64,000 bases of DNA. Source: Rhodospirillales bacterium. Its GTDB lineage: Bacteria; Pseudomonadota; Alphaproteobacteria; Rhodospirillales; Casp-alpha2. Below are positions 1 through 9,762 of this stretch, in pieces (position 1 is the first letter of the stretch; each line of letters opens with the position of its first letter). Made by a program: the position numbers and the translations under genes. Location: NCBI GenBank assembly GCA_017644185.1, contig JAEPMA010000014.1, positions 1-64,000 of the forward strand, in the 5' to 3' direction. The notes under the pieces were generated by a model. It was not told the origin of the DNA. It ran no database searches and saw nothing but the letters and a program-made list of their open reading frames with translations.

Positions 1-1179
1 TTCGTAGGTGTCGGTGTCATCATCCGAAAACTGTTGCGGCGAATTGCCAGCGACATGCAGAACAAATCGCTGACCGTCGGCCATCTCGATCGGAATGGAG
101 ACACCCGATCTGATCCCGAATTGATTAAGTTCCTCGCGCCACGCCGCAGCGCCCTCGCTGTTGAGAACATCGCCGACAAGACTCGGCTCGCCCTTCCTGA
201 TACAGGTTCCCGACGGGCCACGCCCATACGGGCTGTCATCCCAGCGGAATTCGGCGGTCTTCACGAACGCCGATGCCGGCCCGGCGCATGCGAAGGGCAC
301 GATGTGCTTGTCCGGGTCGTTCCGAACCTCGCCAACCCAGGCAACCGGACAATCTTCGGCATCGGCGATCCGTTCGACGAGCAGGGCGAGTGCGCCAGAA
401 CTGGAGCGGCCGGAAGCCACGGCGTTGTATGCCGCGACGAGAATCCGAAGCGCCCGGTTCGTCCGCTCGATACTGAGTTGGGTACGCTTCAATCCGTCGA
501 TACTGTGATACGTCCCTTCCATCACCTCTACCGTCCCGTCCGAACTGCGAGACAGGACATGGCCCTTGATCTCAATCCAGTGCCAGTCGCCCTTGGCGGT
601 TCGAAAGCGCTGCTGCAGGACCCACGCGTCGGTGTCCGCCGTATTCAATTCATCCAGCAGTCCCTGAACCCCGGCCCAATCTTCGGGGTGCACGGCGGCT
701 TTCCAGCCTTCCATGCCGCGGATCGTCCGGGCGGCATTCCAACCGAGTTCCAAATCGCCGCCTGCTGTCGCGACGATTCTATCTCTGGCTATATCCCAGT
801 GCCAAAGGCCGTCCCGCGACGCATAGATCGCGTCGCGCAGCCGTTGCACCAAAGACAATTCCCGCTGACCGGACGCCCGCAATACCAAAAACAGCCCCAA
901 TGCCGTTACAAGAACAAAGAGGAACCCTTTGAGGGTCTGCACAAAATGCTCCGACGCGGCGCTGAAAAAGGCGTCGACCACGGTATCGGAGCCGACGATC
1001 CAGACAATACTGATGGCTGTGTACACAAGGGCCACGCGCAAGGCGAAATTGGTCGGTGGCGCACCATTCAGGTGAGATCCATCGGACGGGTTCATCGTGG
1101 CGGCAACCGGCCGCACGACGCCCTTGTTACTGTGCCATGAGGAGAAAACCGCATTACCCGTATTACGAGTAGCATTCAT
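1..1179 (-). CDS. Membrane PAS/GAF signalling protein (C-terminus beyond window)
   Basis: Reading the minus strand from ATG at 1179 gives an open frame of 393 codons that runs off the left edge, so the output domain is unseen. Two hydrophobic segments lie at about residues 46-65 and 84-99; this short membrane hairpin with a 'KGFLFVLVTALGLFLVL'-like second helix is common in front of PAS-linked diguanylate cyclases, EAL proteins and kinases. A PAS-like region follows (about 110-220, with 'HPEDW' and 'WHWIEIKGH', typical of PAS_3 folds). A GAF-like domain begins near 235 ('IADAEDCPVAWVGEV', 'GRGPSGTCIRKGEP'). AAGG lies 11 nt before this ATG; an in-frame ATG at 1188 lacks usable spacing. The role is probably sensory; whether it ends in GGDEF, EAL or a kinase cannot be told. 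Confidence 0.75.
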   Translation of the reverse strand, partial: MNATRNTGNAVFSSWHSNKGVVRPVAATMNPSDGSHLNGAPPTNFALRVALVYTAISIVWIVGSDTVVDAFFSAASEHFVQTLKGFLFVLVTALGLFLVLRASGQRELSLVQRLRDAIYASRDGLWHWDIARDRIVATAGGDLELGWNAARTIRGMEGWKAAVHPEDWAGVQGLLDELNTADTDAWVLQQRFRTAKGDWHWIEIKGHVLSRSSDGTVEVMEGTYHSIDGLKRTQLSIERTNRALRILVAAYNAVASGRSSSGALALLVERIADAEDCPVAWVGEVRNDPDKHIVPFACAGPASAFVKTAEFRWDDSPYGRGPSGTCIRKGEPSLVGDVLNSEGAAAWREELNQFGIRSGVSIPIEMADGQRFVLHVAGNSPQQFSDDDTDTYE

Positions 1180-1735
1180 CGTCGACATCACCTTTGTATC
1201 AACTTCGGCACAGGCCAAGGTAACGTTGAAGGTGTCGGCAGGCAAAAGAAAATCTGGTAAGAAAAGCCCAGAATACCACTAATACTGGTAATTCTCGCCG
1301 GGGTTGTCATGCAAGCCAGGCGTTGGGCGACAGTGCCTTTCCATCGACCGGAAGCTTCAGTTCCCGGCAAAAGCGTAGACCGTTGGCAATTCGGTGCAAT
1401 ACGGATTTTCCGAAACCGAATGGACGCTAAACAGCCTCGGTTCCGTCCTGGGCGCGCCCGCAAGCGCACCGGCTTCGGTATCATGAAGCCGGGCTTCAAG
1501 ACGGGTCACGACATGCATAACGACGCCGGCCGGGACGGGCAGCCGGTCTATAACTGATGGCCATCGAGCGCAGCATGGCTAGTCGATTGCCGGTGTGAGT
1601 TGACGGTTGCGTGATCCGGCTTATTATCCGGTCAGTTGCCTGCGCGAGGGCACTCCATCATCAATCCGGCACAGTTTAAAACCGATATCTCGTGTTCTTG
1701 AGGGTTGCCAATATACCGATTCACTAGGTGGGCAA
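1180..1735. other. Intergenic region upstream of the acyltransferase
   Basis: No ORF here looks like a protein; open frames are short and show no recognisable motif. The only supported element is the sigma-70-like promoter at 1600-1627. A 17-base string, AATACGGATTTTCCGAA, near 1399-1415 recurs near 4181-4197 in another non-coding stretch; there it is part of a small hairpin. I see nothing else. Confidence 0.5.
1600..1627 (+). promoter_or_regulatory. Sigma-70-like promoter for the acyltransferase gene
   Basis: TTGACG at 1600-1605, a 16-base spacer, then TATTAT at 1622-1627. Both hexamers are close to consensus. The predicted start near 1634 gives a leader of about 100 nt before the GTG at 1736. 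Confidence 0.5.
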
Positions 1736-3733
1736 GTGAACCAATCCGAACAAAAGAACACCTCTCACGCGCATTCTCCCAAGTTGCCTTATCGTGCAGA
1801 GATCGACGGCCTGCGGGCAATTGCCGTCGTCAGCGTGATCCTTTACCACGCCTAGCTGATTGTACTCGGCCGGGATTGGTTCGAAGGCGGCTTCATCGGC
1901 GTCGACGTATTTTTTGTGATCAGCGGCTACCTGATCACGCGCATTATCCTCTCGGAACTGTTCGAAACAGGAAGCTTCGGCTTCCTCCACTTCTACGAAC
2001 GCCGGGCACGGCGCATTCTGCCGATGTTGTTCGTGGTCATTTTCGTATCGTTTCCGGCGGCCTGGTTGATACTGCTGCCATCCACGTTCCTGGAATTCGT
2101 TGACAGCGTTTTAGCCGCGACTTTCTTTGTCGCAAATTTCTTCTTTTACTTCAGCACGACTGAGTACGCTGCGGACAGCGCTCTTTTGAAGCCAATGCTT
2201 CATACCTGGAGTCTGGGGGTCGAAGAACAATTCTATCTGATCTTCCCGTTGCTCGCCCTATTCGCGGTCCGATACTTAAAAGGCCATTTCCTGACCATAC
2301 TGGTGGCGCTCGCGCTCTTGAGCCTCCAATCCGCGGAGATGCTTGAGTCGATCAATGCTGAATTCAACTTCTATTCACCGTTCAGCCGTTTCTGGGAAAT
2401 GGCCGTTGGCGCAGCGTTGGCTCTGCGAGAGTTGAATGGAAAAGATGACAACGATTCGTTCTGGCTGCGACTGTTCCCGATCTTCGGGCTTTATCTGATC
2501 GTCTATTCAATCCTGTTTTTCGATAATCGGACGCCGCACCCGAGTTTCCATACGATAATTCCAGTCCTCGGCGTTGCGATGATCATCGGGTTTGCGTCAA
2601 AGTCCGAGCTGGTCGGCAAGATTCTCGGCAGCAAACCGTTCGTCTGCATCGGCCTCATCAGTTATTCGGCCTATTTGTGGCACTTCCCGATATTCGCATT
2701 TGCTCGAAACGCATTCCTCTCGCATTCCACGTTAGAGAAATTGGGATATATCGCGCTGACCTTCCTGTTGTCCGTGATCTCCTATTTTCTGGTTGAACAA
2801 CCGTTTCGCGACCGCACGCGTATTGACTCCAAGCTTCTATGGAAACTGGTAGGCGCGGCATCGCTGGTTAGTCTTGCTTTGTGGCTGGCCGCATCCAGCG
2901 GGTTACTGAAAAAAGAGGCGGAAGCTGAAGTCGATCGTCTGCTGGATAACGGAGCATTCCGCGAAGAGCACCGCGCCTTCGAGATCGGTTATGATTTCTC
3001 CGTAAAACACGATGACCGCAAGAGCATCCTGATTGTCGGCAACTCACACGCTGAAGATCTGCTGAAAGCCATGAGTTTCAGTTACCTTGACAGAAAATAT
3101 CGGCTGAATTTGGTATCTCCTGTACGACGGAACAAGGATATCAACTACCAGGTCAGTTGTTTCCTCCAATATTTGTCCAAAGGCTCGACGGTGTGTGAAG
3201 GCAATGAGTACGCCCCAAACATCGAGCGCCAATACGCCGATGCCGATTATATCCTGTTGGCGCCGGCCTGGAGACAGCAGGACATCCAGTTACTACCCCA
3301 GTTGTTCGAGCATATGTTAGCCGACAACAAGATCGTCGTTGTCGTATCGGCCACGCCGCGCTCAAAGTCTTTTGGCGAGAAAGGACTAAACCGTCTCGAC
3401 GCTTTTCTCTTCTTCAATCAACGATTGCCGTCACAAGACGAGCTTCGCCGATTGGAGCGAGAATTCTATCAAGACTATGTTCACTCATCGCAATCGGAAC
3501 TCAATGATCGGCTCAAGGATGCCGTCGACGCGGCGAGCACAAACGCCGTCCGGTTTGCCGATCGCTCAGATTTCATTTGCGACGCAGAGGACAAGCGCTG
3601 CGCCCTCTATTTCGAAAGCGATGGTGCAAAGCTGCTTTGGGACGACTCGCACATCACGACCGCGGGCGCAAAGTCGGTTTCTCGAATAATCGATCAGAAA
3701 CAATGGCTGTCGGACCTGGAAAGCGTGCGATGA
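1736..3733 (+). pseudogene. OafA-type O-acyltransferase with SGNH domain, interrupted by in-frame TAG
   Basis: The frame starts at GTG 1736, five bases after a good AGGTGGG ribosome site, and encodes 'YRAEIDGLRAIAVVSVILYHA', the classic start of acyltransferase-3 proteins. TAG at 1853-1855 (codon 40) stops it. The same frame then continues without a shift ('FEGGFIGVDVFFVISGYLI') through about ten membrane helices to a periplasmic SGNH domain ('GNSHAEDL' near codon 432, 'DDSH' near 635). Full length would be 665 codons, normal for this family, which O-acetylates LPS O-antigen or other surface glycans. It is probably a recent nonsense pseudogene; a restart at ATG 1916 would lack helix 1 and the conserved His of 'YHA'. 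Amber readthrough or a base-call error remain possible. The stretch looks less GC-rich than its neighbours, as surface-glycan genes often do. Confidence 0.85.
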
Positions 3734-3778
3734 GGCCACGCTTTAGGCGGCCTCATTCATACGCCTCGCGCCAAAACG

Positions 3779-3805
3779 AAAACCCAGGCTTTAGGCCTGG
3801 GTTTT
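3779..3805 (-). terminator. Duplicate hairpin terminator
   Basis: Perfect 11-bp stem (AAAACCCAGGC / GCCTGGGTTTT) with a 5-base loop, identical to the one at 3866-3892. Because the arms end in A4/T4 it can act on either strand. It also lies 46 bp after the acyltransferase stop, so it may terminate that gene from the other side. Confidence 0.6.
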
Positions 3806-3865
3806 CGATGGTGGGCGCGTCCGCGCGCGTTGCGCGCTCTCACGCATAATCGTCGCGCCAAAACA

Positions 3866-3892
3866 AAAACCCAGGCTTTAGGCCTGGGTTTT
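3866..3892 (-). terminator. tRNA-Val terminator
   Basis: The same 11-bp stem with 5-base loop, four bases beyond the CCA end of the minus-strand tRNA-Val gene. The T-run follows the stem in the direction of tRNA transcription. Confidence 0.75.
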
Positions 3893-3895
3893 CGA

Positions 3896-3970
<75 letters not shown>

Positions 3971-4298
3971 TGTAACCGCTTCTAAATCAATGATTTTTCA
4001 ACGGTGTGCACCATGAAGGCGCACGTTCGGCACACCTTGTACTGAAATGCCTCCGGGAAAACAAGCCGTTAGATTGGAAAATTAAGCAGCCCCGGCAGTG
4101 GTCGAGTGTCTCCGACCAGGCACGATCAGCAAGCATTCCTCTCGGCTGGACTGTATTACCGGAACCGCGAATAGGGGAAAATACGGATTTTCCGAAGCAT
4201 CCCTTCCATGTCAGAACCACAACGCATTCGAATTAGCGAATGTTTCTCCGGAGAACCCGGGATCAAACATCAAATTTTCTTTGACGTGAGGAAACAGA
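3971..4298. other. Intergenic region with short palindromes
   Basis: No credible ORF. It must hold the minus-strand tRNA-Val promoter and the plus-strand promoter for the sensor pair, but neither could be assigned with confidence. Three small palindromes are visible: GGAAAAT-ACGG-ATTTTCC (about 4176-4193), CATTCG-AATTAG-CGAATG, and TTCTCCGGAGAA about 45 bases before the ATG at 4299. The last is a possible operator; this is inference only. Confidence 0.4.
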
Positions 4299-4988
4299 AT
4301 GGGCCTCCCTCGATCCCTTTACGCCCTTGTATTCATTCTTGTCGGCTGGTCCGTCGCCCAGGTCTTCTTCCTGTCCGACAAGCTTGAGGAGGCACTCCGT
4401 AATTCGCTCGCCGGCGCCACGCAGGCGTCCAATGCGACGGTCACGCGCCTGTTCGTGAATGAAGTATACCCACGACTCGGGATCAAGCTCGACCTTGAGG
4501 AAATGGATGGCTCGGACGCCAAGATCGACCAAAACCATATCGCCGAAGTAGACGCCGTGGTGCGGCGCTTCATCTTCGGGACCGACGTCCTCAAGGTGAA
4601 GATTTATAACCGCGCCGGGATCACGCTCTATTCGACGGATCCGAACCAGATCGGTGACGACAAGTCGTCCACCGTCCCGTTTCAGGCGGCGGCGCGCGGC
4701 ATGCCGGCAAGCCAGATCACCCACCGGGGCAAATTCGAGGCATCGGAGGGAGAGGTCTTCAACCGCGACCTGGTCTCCAGCTATATCCCGATCCGAAGCG
4801 CGAAAGGCGCCATCATCGGCGTCGCCGAACTCTACACCGACCGTACCCCTGCGATCGAGCACGTGCTCACCAAGTCGAACGAACTGGCTGCGTTGTTCAT
4901 CCTTGGGTTCGGTGTCGTGCTGGTGTTGCTGGCGGGTGTCGTATGGGTTCTCGTGCACCATATCTCAGTGCTGCGCGAAGACAGCTAA
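4299..4988 (+). CDS. Two-helix membrane protein with periplasmic Cache-like sensor domain
   Basis: This 229-residue protein has an N-terminal membrane helix (about 7-27), a periplasmic domain of about 165 residues and a second helix (about 196-220), then stops about ten residues into the cytoplasm. The periplasmic part ends in '[19 protein letters not shown]', a pattern of single-Cache domains in kinases and cyclases. GAGGAAA sits six bases before the start. No HAMP, kinase or cyclase follows; the next gene starts 14 nt later with its own membrane helix. It probably supplies a sensory input subunit to the hybrid kinase encoded next. The ligand is unknown. It could instead be the N-terminal relic of a truncated receptor, though the ordered spacing to the next gene argues for a real unit. 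Confidence 0.75.
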   Translation: MGLPRSLYALVFILVGWSVAQVFFLSDKLEEALRNSLAGATQASNATVTRLFVNEVYPRLGIKLDLEEMDGSDAKIDQNHIAEVDAVVRRFIFGTDVLKVKIYNRAGITLYSTDPNQIGDDKSSTVPFQAAARGMPASQITHRGKFEASEGEVFNRDLVSSYIPIRSAKGAIIGVAELYTDRTPAIEHVLTKSNELAALFILGFGVVLVLLAGVVWVLVHHISVLREDS

Positions 4989-5002
4989 ACCGGTCGTATC
5001 CG

Positions 5003-7756
5003 ATGCAGACACCCGGCCCGCTCAACAACCCGAAATCGATCAGCGGTATTACGCCAGGCATCATCATGCTGTTGCTGTGCGGTTGCCTGGCGCTGGCCGT
5101 CGCCATTCTGGCGATCGAGCAATGGGACCGGCGCAAGCTCGAGACGGCGGCCTTCGAAGCCACGGCGCAGGCTTACGCGTCGACCATCAGCACCTTCAGA
5201 AGCTTCTATTCGGCGGTGATCCTCGACAAGATCGAAGGCACCAACATCGAAATCACGCACGACTACCGCAACAAGCCGAGCGCCTTGCCGATCCCCGCAA
5301 CGATGTCGATCGACCTGATCGAATATCTGAATGCGCGCGAGTCCCAGGTCAATCTCCGGGTGCTCAGCGACTACCCCTTCCCATGGCGGAAATCGCGAGT
5401 GGTGACGAACTTCGAACGCGCCGCCCTGGACAAATTCAGGACCACATCGACCGACAAATTCACGCAGACGACAGACAGTGAAATCGGCCCGATCTTCGAA
5501 TACGCGAACCCCATCCGGATGCAGGAAGGCTGCGTGAACTGCCACAACACGCACCCGGACAGCCCAAAACGCGACTGGCGGATCGGCGATATCAGAGGCA
5601 TCCAGGTCGTCACCCTCAGAAGCGACAGCCTCAAGTTCGACGCGCTGACCGGCAACACCTATTCGGTGTTTGCCGTGATTTGCTTCTTCGCCTTCACTTT
5701 CGCGATCATTTTCTGGCTGGTCGGCCGCAACAACCGCGTCTTCCGGTTCGTGCTTCGCGAACAGGAACGGTTGCGCGAAGCACGCGACCAGGCCGAGGCC
5801 GCGGACCAGGCGAAGTCCCAGTTCCTGGCGACGATGAGCCATGAAATTCGGACGCCGATGAACGGCATCATCGGGATGAGCGAGCTTTTGATCGATTCAC
5901 GGCTCAACAGCGAACAGAAATCGTTCGCCCACACCATCGCATCCTCGGCGCAGAACCTGCTTCACATCCTGAACGACATTCTCGATCTGGCGAAGTTCGA
6001 CGCCTCGGATTTCCGCCTGGACAACATTCCGTTTTCACTGAACGAAGTCGTCGAACGCGCGGTCGAGACGGTGGCGTTTCAAGCCGCCAACAAGGGATTG
6101 GAAATCGGCATCGTTCTCGCGCCCGGAATACCCGACCGGTACTTCGGCGACCCCGCCCGGCTTCGGCAAATCCTGATCAACTTGCTCGGCAATGCGGTCA
6201 AGTTCACGGACATGGGCTCGGTCATGGTCGAGGTTTCCGTGTTCGGCACTGATAGTAAAAACGAGCTATTGATCCTGGCGATCAGGGACACCGGAATCGG
6301 TATCTCCGAAGAAGACATGCAACATCTGTTCAAGGAGTTCTCTCAGGTCGACGCGTCGATTACCCGGCGTCATTCCGGCACCGGCCTCGGTCTCAGCATC
6401 ACCAGAAAGCTGGTCTCGAAGATGGGCGGCGACATTAGCGTGGACAGCACACCCGACAAAGGGAGTGTGTTCACGGTCTCGATCCCGATCGAGGTCGCCG
6501 AGCGCCGCAACACCGATCGCATGGCGCAACTGTTACAGGGCAAGCGCGCCCTGATCGTCGATGACAACGAGGTGAACGTCCGGGTTCTGTCGGCGATGCT
6601 GTCGACACTCGGGATGGATTTCGACTGCACCCCGACGGGTGACGCCGCCCTGGCACTGATATCGTCCACGATCCACGAAAGCGGCCCCGGATACGATGTA
6701 GTGTTGTCGGATTTCAAAATGGAAGGCATGGACGGCCTGCGTCTCGCCCGCGAAATCCGCGCCAACGCCGGTGCCGGGAACATAAAGATCGTGCTCATCT
6801 CGTCGATCTCGATGAACGCGTTCCCGGAACAAGACCTGGAGACGCTGTTCGACGGCCGGATCATGAAACCGATCACGCGAAGCGCCGTCATTTCCGTGCT
6901 GAGGGAAGCGCTGTCTCTGACCACCGCCGAGCCCCAAACGGAAAGCCCGGACGCACCGGAACACCCCGACGCGGGGGAGATCCTCACCTCACTCAGGGTC
7001 CTCGTCGCCGAGGACAATCCGACGAACCAACGGATCATCGTTCGCGTGCTCGAGAATCTCGGCTGTGCCGTCGATCTGGCCGAAGACGGGCAACAGGCCC
7101 TGGAGGCCGGCTCATTCCTGCCCTACGACATCATCCTGATGGATCTTCACATGCCGTTCATGGACGGCGCCGAGGTGGCGAGGCAGATCCATGCCGGCAA
7201 CGGCCCAAATCGCCGGGTTCCGATCATCGCCGTGACGGCCGACGTCATGATGAACATCGATCATTCCGATGCACAACGCCTGTTCACGGACGTTGTCCAC
7301 AAACCGTATACGTCGCGCGAAGTCAAAGCCTGCCTGCTCACGAACCTGTCAAAGGGCCACGCCGCCGCAGACTCCGGCCTGCATCCGGCGCACGACGACC
7401 TCGCCGTCATCGACCCGGTCATCGTCGACGACCTGATCGTCCAACTCGGCGTTCCCGAGACGTTCGGCGTCATGACGGAAATGAAGGCGACACTCGCCAA
7501 TATCCAGGAAACACTCAGACAGCACGTCGACGAGGCGGAGAAACTGGCCAGCACCGCGCATCGGCTCGCGGGGTCCACGGCGTCGGCCGGCCTTCGGGAG
7601 TTGAGCGCCTCTCTGCGCGTCGTTGAACAGGCCGCACGGGGCAACAACCCCGACGTATACAACAGTATCATCTCCTCGTTGCCGGATATCGTCGCGCGTG
7701 GGGAAGAAGCGCTCGATGCCACCATACAGAAACTACAGGCGAGCGAACCCGTCTGA
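5003..7756 (+). CDS. Hybrid sensor histidine kinase with Tll0287-like (DUF3365) CxxCH domain
   Basis: The product has 917 residues from ATG 5003. In order: membrane helix (about 17-39); periplasmic DUF3365/Tll0287-like domain (about 45-205) with a haem c motif C177-V-N-C-H181; second helix (about 220-240); HisKA with phospho-acceptor H280 ('[11 protein letters not shown]'); HATPase ('GNAVKFTD', 'DTGIGIS', 'GTGLGLSI'); receiver 1 (D520/D521, acceptor D570); receiver 2 (D671, acceptor D714); and an Hpt domain with H853 ('[12 protein letters not shown]'). This is a complete His-Asp-His relay, in which receiver 1 looks weaker ('SDFKM'). The CxxCH motif suggests covalent haem and redox or gas sensing. 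A start at 4943 would overlap the upstream gene by 46 nt, so 5003 is preferred. No response regulator is adjacent. Confidence 0.9.
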   Translation: MQTPGPLNNPKSISGITPGIIMLLLCGCLALAVAILAIEQWDRRKLETAAFEATAQAYASTISTFRSFYSAVILDKIEGTNIEITHDYRNKPSALPIPATMSIDLIEYLNARESQVNLRVLSDYPFPWRKSRVVTNFERAALDKFRTTSTDKFTQTTDSEIGPIFEYANPIRMQEGCVNCHNTHPDSPKRDWRIGDIRGIQVVTLRSDSLKFDALTGNTYSVFAVICFFAFTFAIIFWLVGRNNRVFRFVLREQERLREARDQAEAADQAKSQFLATMSHEIRTPMNGIIGMSELLIDSRLNSEQKSFAHTIASSAQNLLHILNDILDLAKFDASDFRLDNIPFSLNEVVERAVETVAFQAANKGLEIGIVLAPGIPDRYFGDPARLRQILINLLGNAVKFTDMGSVMVEVSVFGTDSKNELLILAIRDTGIGISEEDMQHLFKEFSQVDASITRRHSGTGLGLSITRKLVSKMGGDISVDSTPDKGSVFTVSIPIEVAERRNTDRMAQLLQGKRALIVDDNEVNVRVLSAMLSTLGMDFDCTPTGDAALALISSTIHESGPGYDVVLSDFKMEGMDGLRLAREIRANAGAGNIKIVLISSISMNAFPEQDLETLFDGRIMKPITRSAVISVLREALSLTTAEPQTESPDAPEHPDAGEILTSLRVLVAEDNPTNQRIIVRVLENLGCAVDLAEDGQQALEAGSFLPYDIILMDLHMPFMDGAEVARQIHAGNGPNRRVPIIAVTADVMMNIDHSDAQRLFTDVVHKPYTSREVKACLLTNLSKGHAAADSGLHPAHDDLAVIDPVIVDDLIVQLGVPETFGVMTEMKATLANIQETLRQHVDEAEKLASTAHRLAGSTASAGLRELSASLRVVEQAARGNNPDVYNSIISSLPDIVARGEEALDATIQKLQASEPV

Positions 7757-7889
7757 ACCCTTGCCAGCCTCAGGATGGGGCGGTTTAATTACCGGTGATT
7801 CCTTTCAGACGTGCCGCCCTGGCACATCGGCAAGGGTCGCATACAGAGGGATTTCCGGGGGTTCTGCCCCAAAGATGAATCTTGGACGC

Positions 7890-8801
7890 ATGAGCGACGA
7901 CGACTTACAGCCCAGCCGCATCGAAGGCGACCTGACCCCGGGATTCGACATCCTGCGGCCGGAAAAACTCTCGTCGCCGGTGGTGTTCGCATCCCCGCAT
8001 TCGGGGCGGCGCTATCCGCTCGGTTTCCTCGCCGCCTCCAAGCTCGACGACAGGGCGATCCGCCGTTCCGAAGACGCTTTCGTCGACGAGTTGTTCACAT
8101 CGGCGACGGAATTCGGCGCGCCCCTGATAAGGGCGCACTTCCCGCGCGCCTATGTCGACGTCAACCGCGAACCATACGAGCTGGACCCCGACATGTTCCG
8201 GGGGGAGTTACCTGCCTGGGTCAACACCACATCACCCCGCGTCAACGCGGGGTTGGGCACGGTCGCCAAGATCGTCGCCGGCGGTGCCGAAATCTATAGC
8301 GGCACGCTTGAATTCGAAGATGCGGTGAACCGCATCGAAACCCACTACAAACCCTATCATGAAGCCTTGCAGGGCCTGATCGACGACGCGCTCGACCAAT
8401 TCGGGCGCTGTCTGATCGTCGACTGCCATTCGATGCCGTCGATGGCCCTTCCCAGCGCCAACACCACGTTCGGCAATCCGGATATCGTGTTGGGCGACTG
8501 TCATGGATCGTCGTGCGTGCGCGAGATCTCGCATATCGCCGAACGCACGCTTCGTGACCTCGGCCTTTCGGTCCAGCGCAACAAGCCCTATGCGGGCGGT
8601 TACACCACCCGTCACTACGCGCGCCACCACATGGGCGTGCAAACCCTGCAGATCGAGATCAACCGGGCGCTGTATATGGATGAGGTGAACATCCGCCGTC
8701 TGCCGGAATTCGACCGTCTCGCGGAGCGTATGCGGGTTCTGATCGCACGGCTCAGTGACCTGGCGCCCGACGTGCTGGCGCCGCCGCTGGCGGCCGAGTA
8801 A
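7890..8801 (+). CDS. N-formylglutamate amidohydrolase family protein
   Basis: About 303 residues. The family is a zinc-dependent carboxypeptidase-like fold that hydrolyses N-formyl-L-glutamate to formate and glutamate in histidine degradation, or related N-acyl amino acids. Visible motifs are 'FASPHSGRRYP' near the N-terminus (His ligand), 'RAHFPRAYVDVNREPYELD', 'LIVDCHSMPS' and 'HHMGVQTLQIEINRALYMDE', all diagnostic of the family. ATG 7890 (M-S-D-D-D) is chosen; ATG 7875 is five codons longer and has no better ribosome site. No hut genes are nearby, so histidine catabolism is not supported by context. The GNAT gene follows after seven bases, so the two are probably co-transcribed and may both act on modified amino acids. 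Confidence 0.85.
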   Translation: MSDDDLQPSRIEGDLTPGFDILRPEKLSSPVVFASPHSGRRYPLGFLAASKLDDRAIRRSEDAFVDELFTSATEFGAPLIRAHFPRAYVDVNREPYELDPDMFRGELPAWVNTTSPRVNAGLGTVAKIVAGGAEIYSGTLEFEDAVNRIETHYKPYHEALQGLIDDALDQFGRCLIVDCHSMPSMALPSANTTFGNPDIVLGDCHGSSCVREISHIAERTLRDLGLSVQRNKPYAGGYTTRHYARHHMGVQTLQIEINRALYMDEVNIRRLPEFDRLAERMRVLIARLSDLAPDVLAPPLAAE

Positions 8802-8808
8802 GCCCCGC

Positions 8809-9348
8809 ATGACCGCGCCGGAACTGCTGATCCGGGCACGCACCGACGCCGACATGGTGCGGATCACGGAAATCTACAACCACCACGTACTTCACGGCGC
8901 GTCGAGCTGGGAGCTGACACCCCCCGACGCGGCGGAGATGCTGAAACGCGCGCACGCGCTCCGAGACGTGGGCTATCCCTATCTGGTCGCCGAGATCGAG
9001 GGGCGTGTCGTCGGCTACGCCTACGCCGGCGCCTACCGGCCCCGGCCCGCCTATAGAAACACCGTCGAACACTCGATCTATATCGACGACGGCGTCCGGC
9101 GGGGCGGAATCGGCAAAAGATTGCTCGAAGAACTGATCGAGACCTGCACCGAACTCGGATTCCGGCAGATGATCGCCATTGTGGGGGATGCGGAAAACCG
9201 CCAATCCATCGAATTTCACGAGAAGATGGGCTTCACCCACGTGGGGCACGTGAAAAACATCGGCTATAAGTTCGGCCGCTGGATGGATCAGATCATTCTC
9301 CAGCGCGCGCTGGGTTCCGGCGCCGACACCCCGCCCGATCGCAGCTGA
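8809..9348 (+). CDS. GNAT N-acetyltransferase, phosphinothricin/methionine-sulfoximine type
   Basis: 179 residues with the GNAT layout of the PAT/MnaT group: 'IRARTDADMVRITEIYNHHV' at the start, 'GYAYAGAYRPRPAYRNTVEHSIYI' in the centre, the acetyl-CoA loop 'RRGGIGKRLLEEL' and 'MIAIVGDAENRQSIEFHEKMGF' near the end. Relatives acetylate the amino group of phosphinothricin, methionine sulfoximine or methionine sulfone; the natural substrate here is unknown. It starts seven bases after the amidohydrolase stop and is probably in the same operon. Confidence 0.88.
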   Translation: MTAPELLIRARTDADMVRITEIYNHHVLHGASSWELTPPDAAEMLKRAHALRDVGYPYLVAEIEGRVVGYAYAGAYRPRPAYRNTVEHSIYIDDGVRRGGIGKRLLEELIETCTELGFRQMIAIVGDAENRQSIEFHEKMGFTHVGHVKNIGYKFGRWMDQIILQRALGSGADTPPDRS

Positions 9349-9412
9349 CCCCCGAAAATCAGCACCCAGTGCGGATTTCGCACTGCAGCACCCAGTTTCG
9401 ATACCGCAACGC

Positions 9413-9441
9413 AAAAAAGGGCCGCGCCAAAGGCACGGCCC
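9413..9441 (-). terminator. Intrinsic terminator of the sRNA candidate
   Basis: On minus, a 10-bp stem (GGGCCGTGCC / GGCGCGGCCC, one T-G wobble) with a TTT loop, followed by six T. On the plus strand the hairpin is followed by no T-run, so its direction is clear. Confidence 0.8.
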
Positions 9442-9515
9442 GAGTATTTGGGAGGAAACATCCAAGTTTGCAGCAGCTTAGTGACAATGTGTAATCACCA
9501 CTCCGTTGCTGCAAT
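9413..9515 (-). ncRNA. Candidate trans-acting small RNA with anti-Shine-Dalgarno linker
   Basis: Read on minus: a weak promoter (TTGTTT, 18-base spacer, TTTAAT at 9527-9522); then a long imperfect hairpin with perfect 8-bp closing arms TTGCAGCA/TGCTGCAA (9514-9468); then a single-stranded linker containing TGTTTCCTCCCAA (9460-9448); then a strong intrinsic terminator. No ORF on this strand explains the terminator. The layout (5' hairpin, CU-rich anti-ribosome-site linker, terminator) resembles Hfq-dependent alphaproteobacterial sRNAs such as the AbcR group. Family identity is not established. A 62-codon frame overlaps this region but has no ribosome site or recognisable motif. Confidence 0.5.
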
Positions 9516-9762
9516 GCACAAATTAAAGGCTTTTCTCGCACTTGCAAACAAAAAAGTCATTTTTTTTGAAAATAGGTAATTGTTGCCCCGGAATGTGACG
9601 TTTTTGTCACGCCGCCCGGCAGCCTATGCCTATTCGGAAAAATGCGCCTCCCACCCTCCTCGTTAACAGTTCTTTGATTTTATTGGCGGAATCTTGGTTA
9701 ACGCGGCGATGGAATATTGGCATCGCCCTTGCTTCGGTCTGGGTGGGAAAAGGAGCGGGTTT

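Larger units (their letters stand above)
9349..9762. other. Intergenic region holding a minus-strand RNA candidate
   Basis: No protein-like frame. The left part has two copies of CAGCACCCAGT (9360 and 9386) flanking a small hairpin (AGTGCG-GATTT-CGCACT, 9369-9385), a possible factor-dependent 3' end for the GNAT operon. The centre holds the candidate small RNA. The right part, about 9540-9762, is AT-rich and probably carries the transglycosylase promoter, which I could not place. Confidence 0.5.

Noticed and set aside
34..1140. 368-codon plus-strand frame
   Set aside because: It lies opposite a minus-strand frame with clear PAS and GAF motifs and membrane helices; its own product has no recognisable motif and low-complexity Arg/Pro content typical of antisense frames in GC-rich DNA.
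4299..7756. The sensor pair as one gene broken by a frameshift
   Set aside because: The second product starts with its own membrane helix and periplasmic domain, and the 14-base gap is a normal operon junction.
9359..9547. 62-codon minus-strand peptide over the sRNA candidate
   Set aside because: No ribosome site, no protein-like pattern, and the sequence is better explained by RNA hairpins and a terminator.
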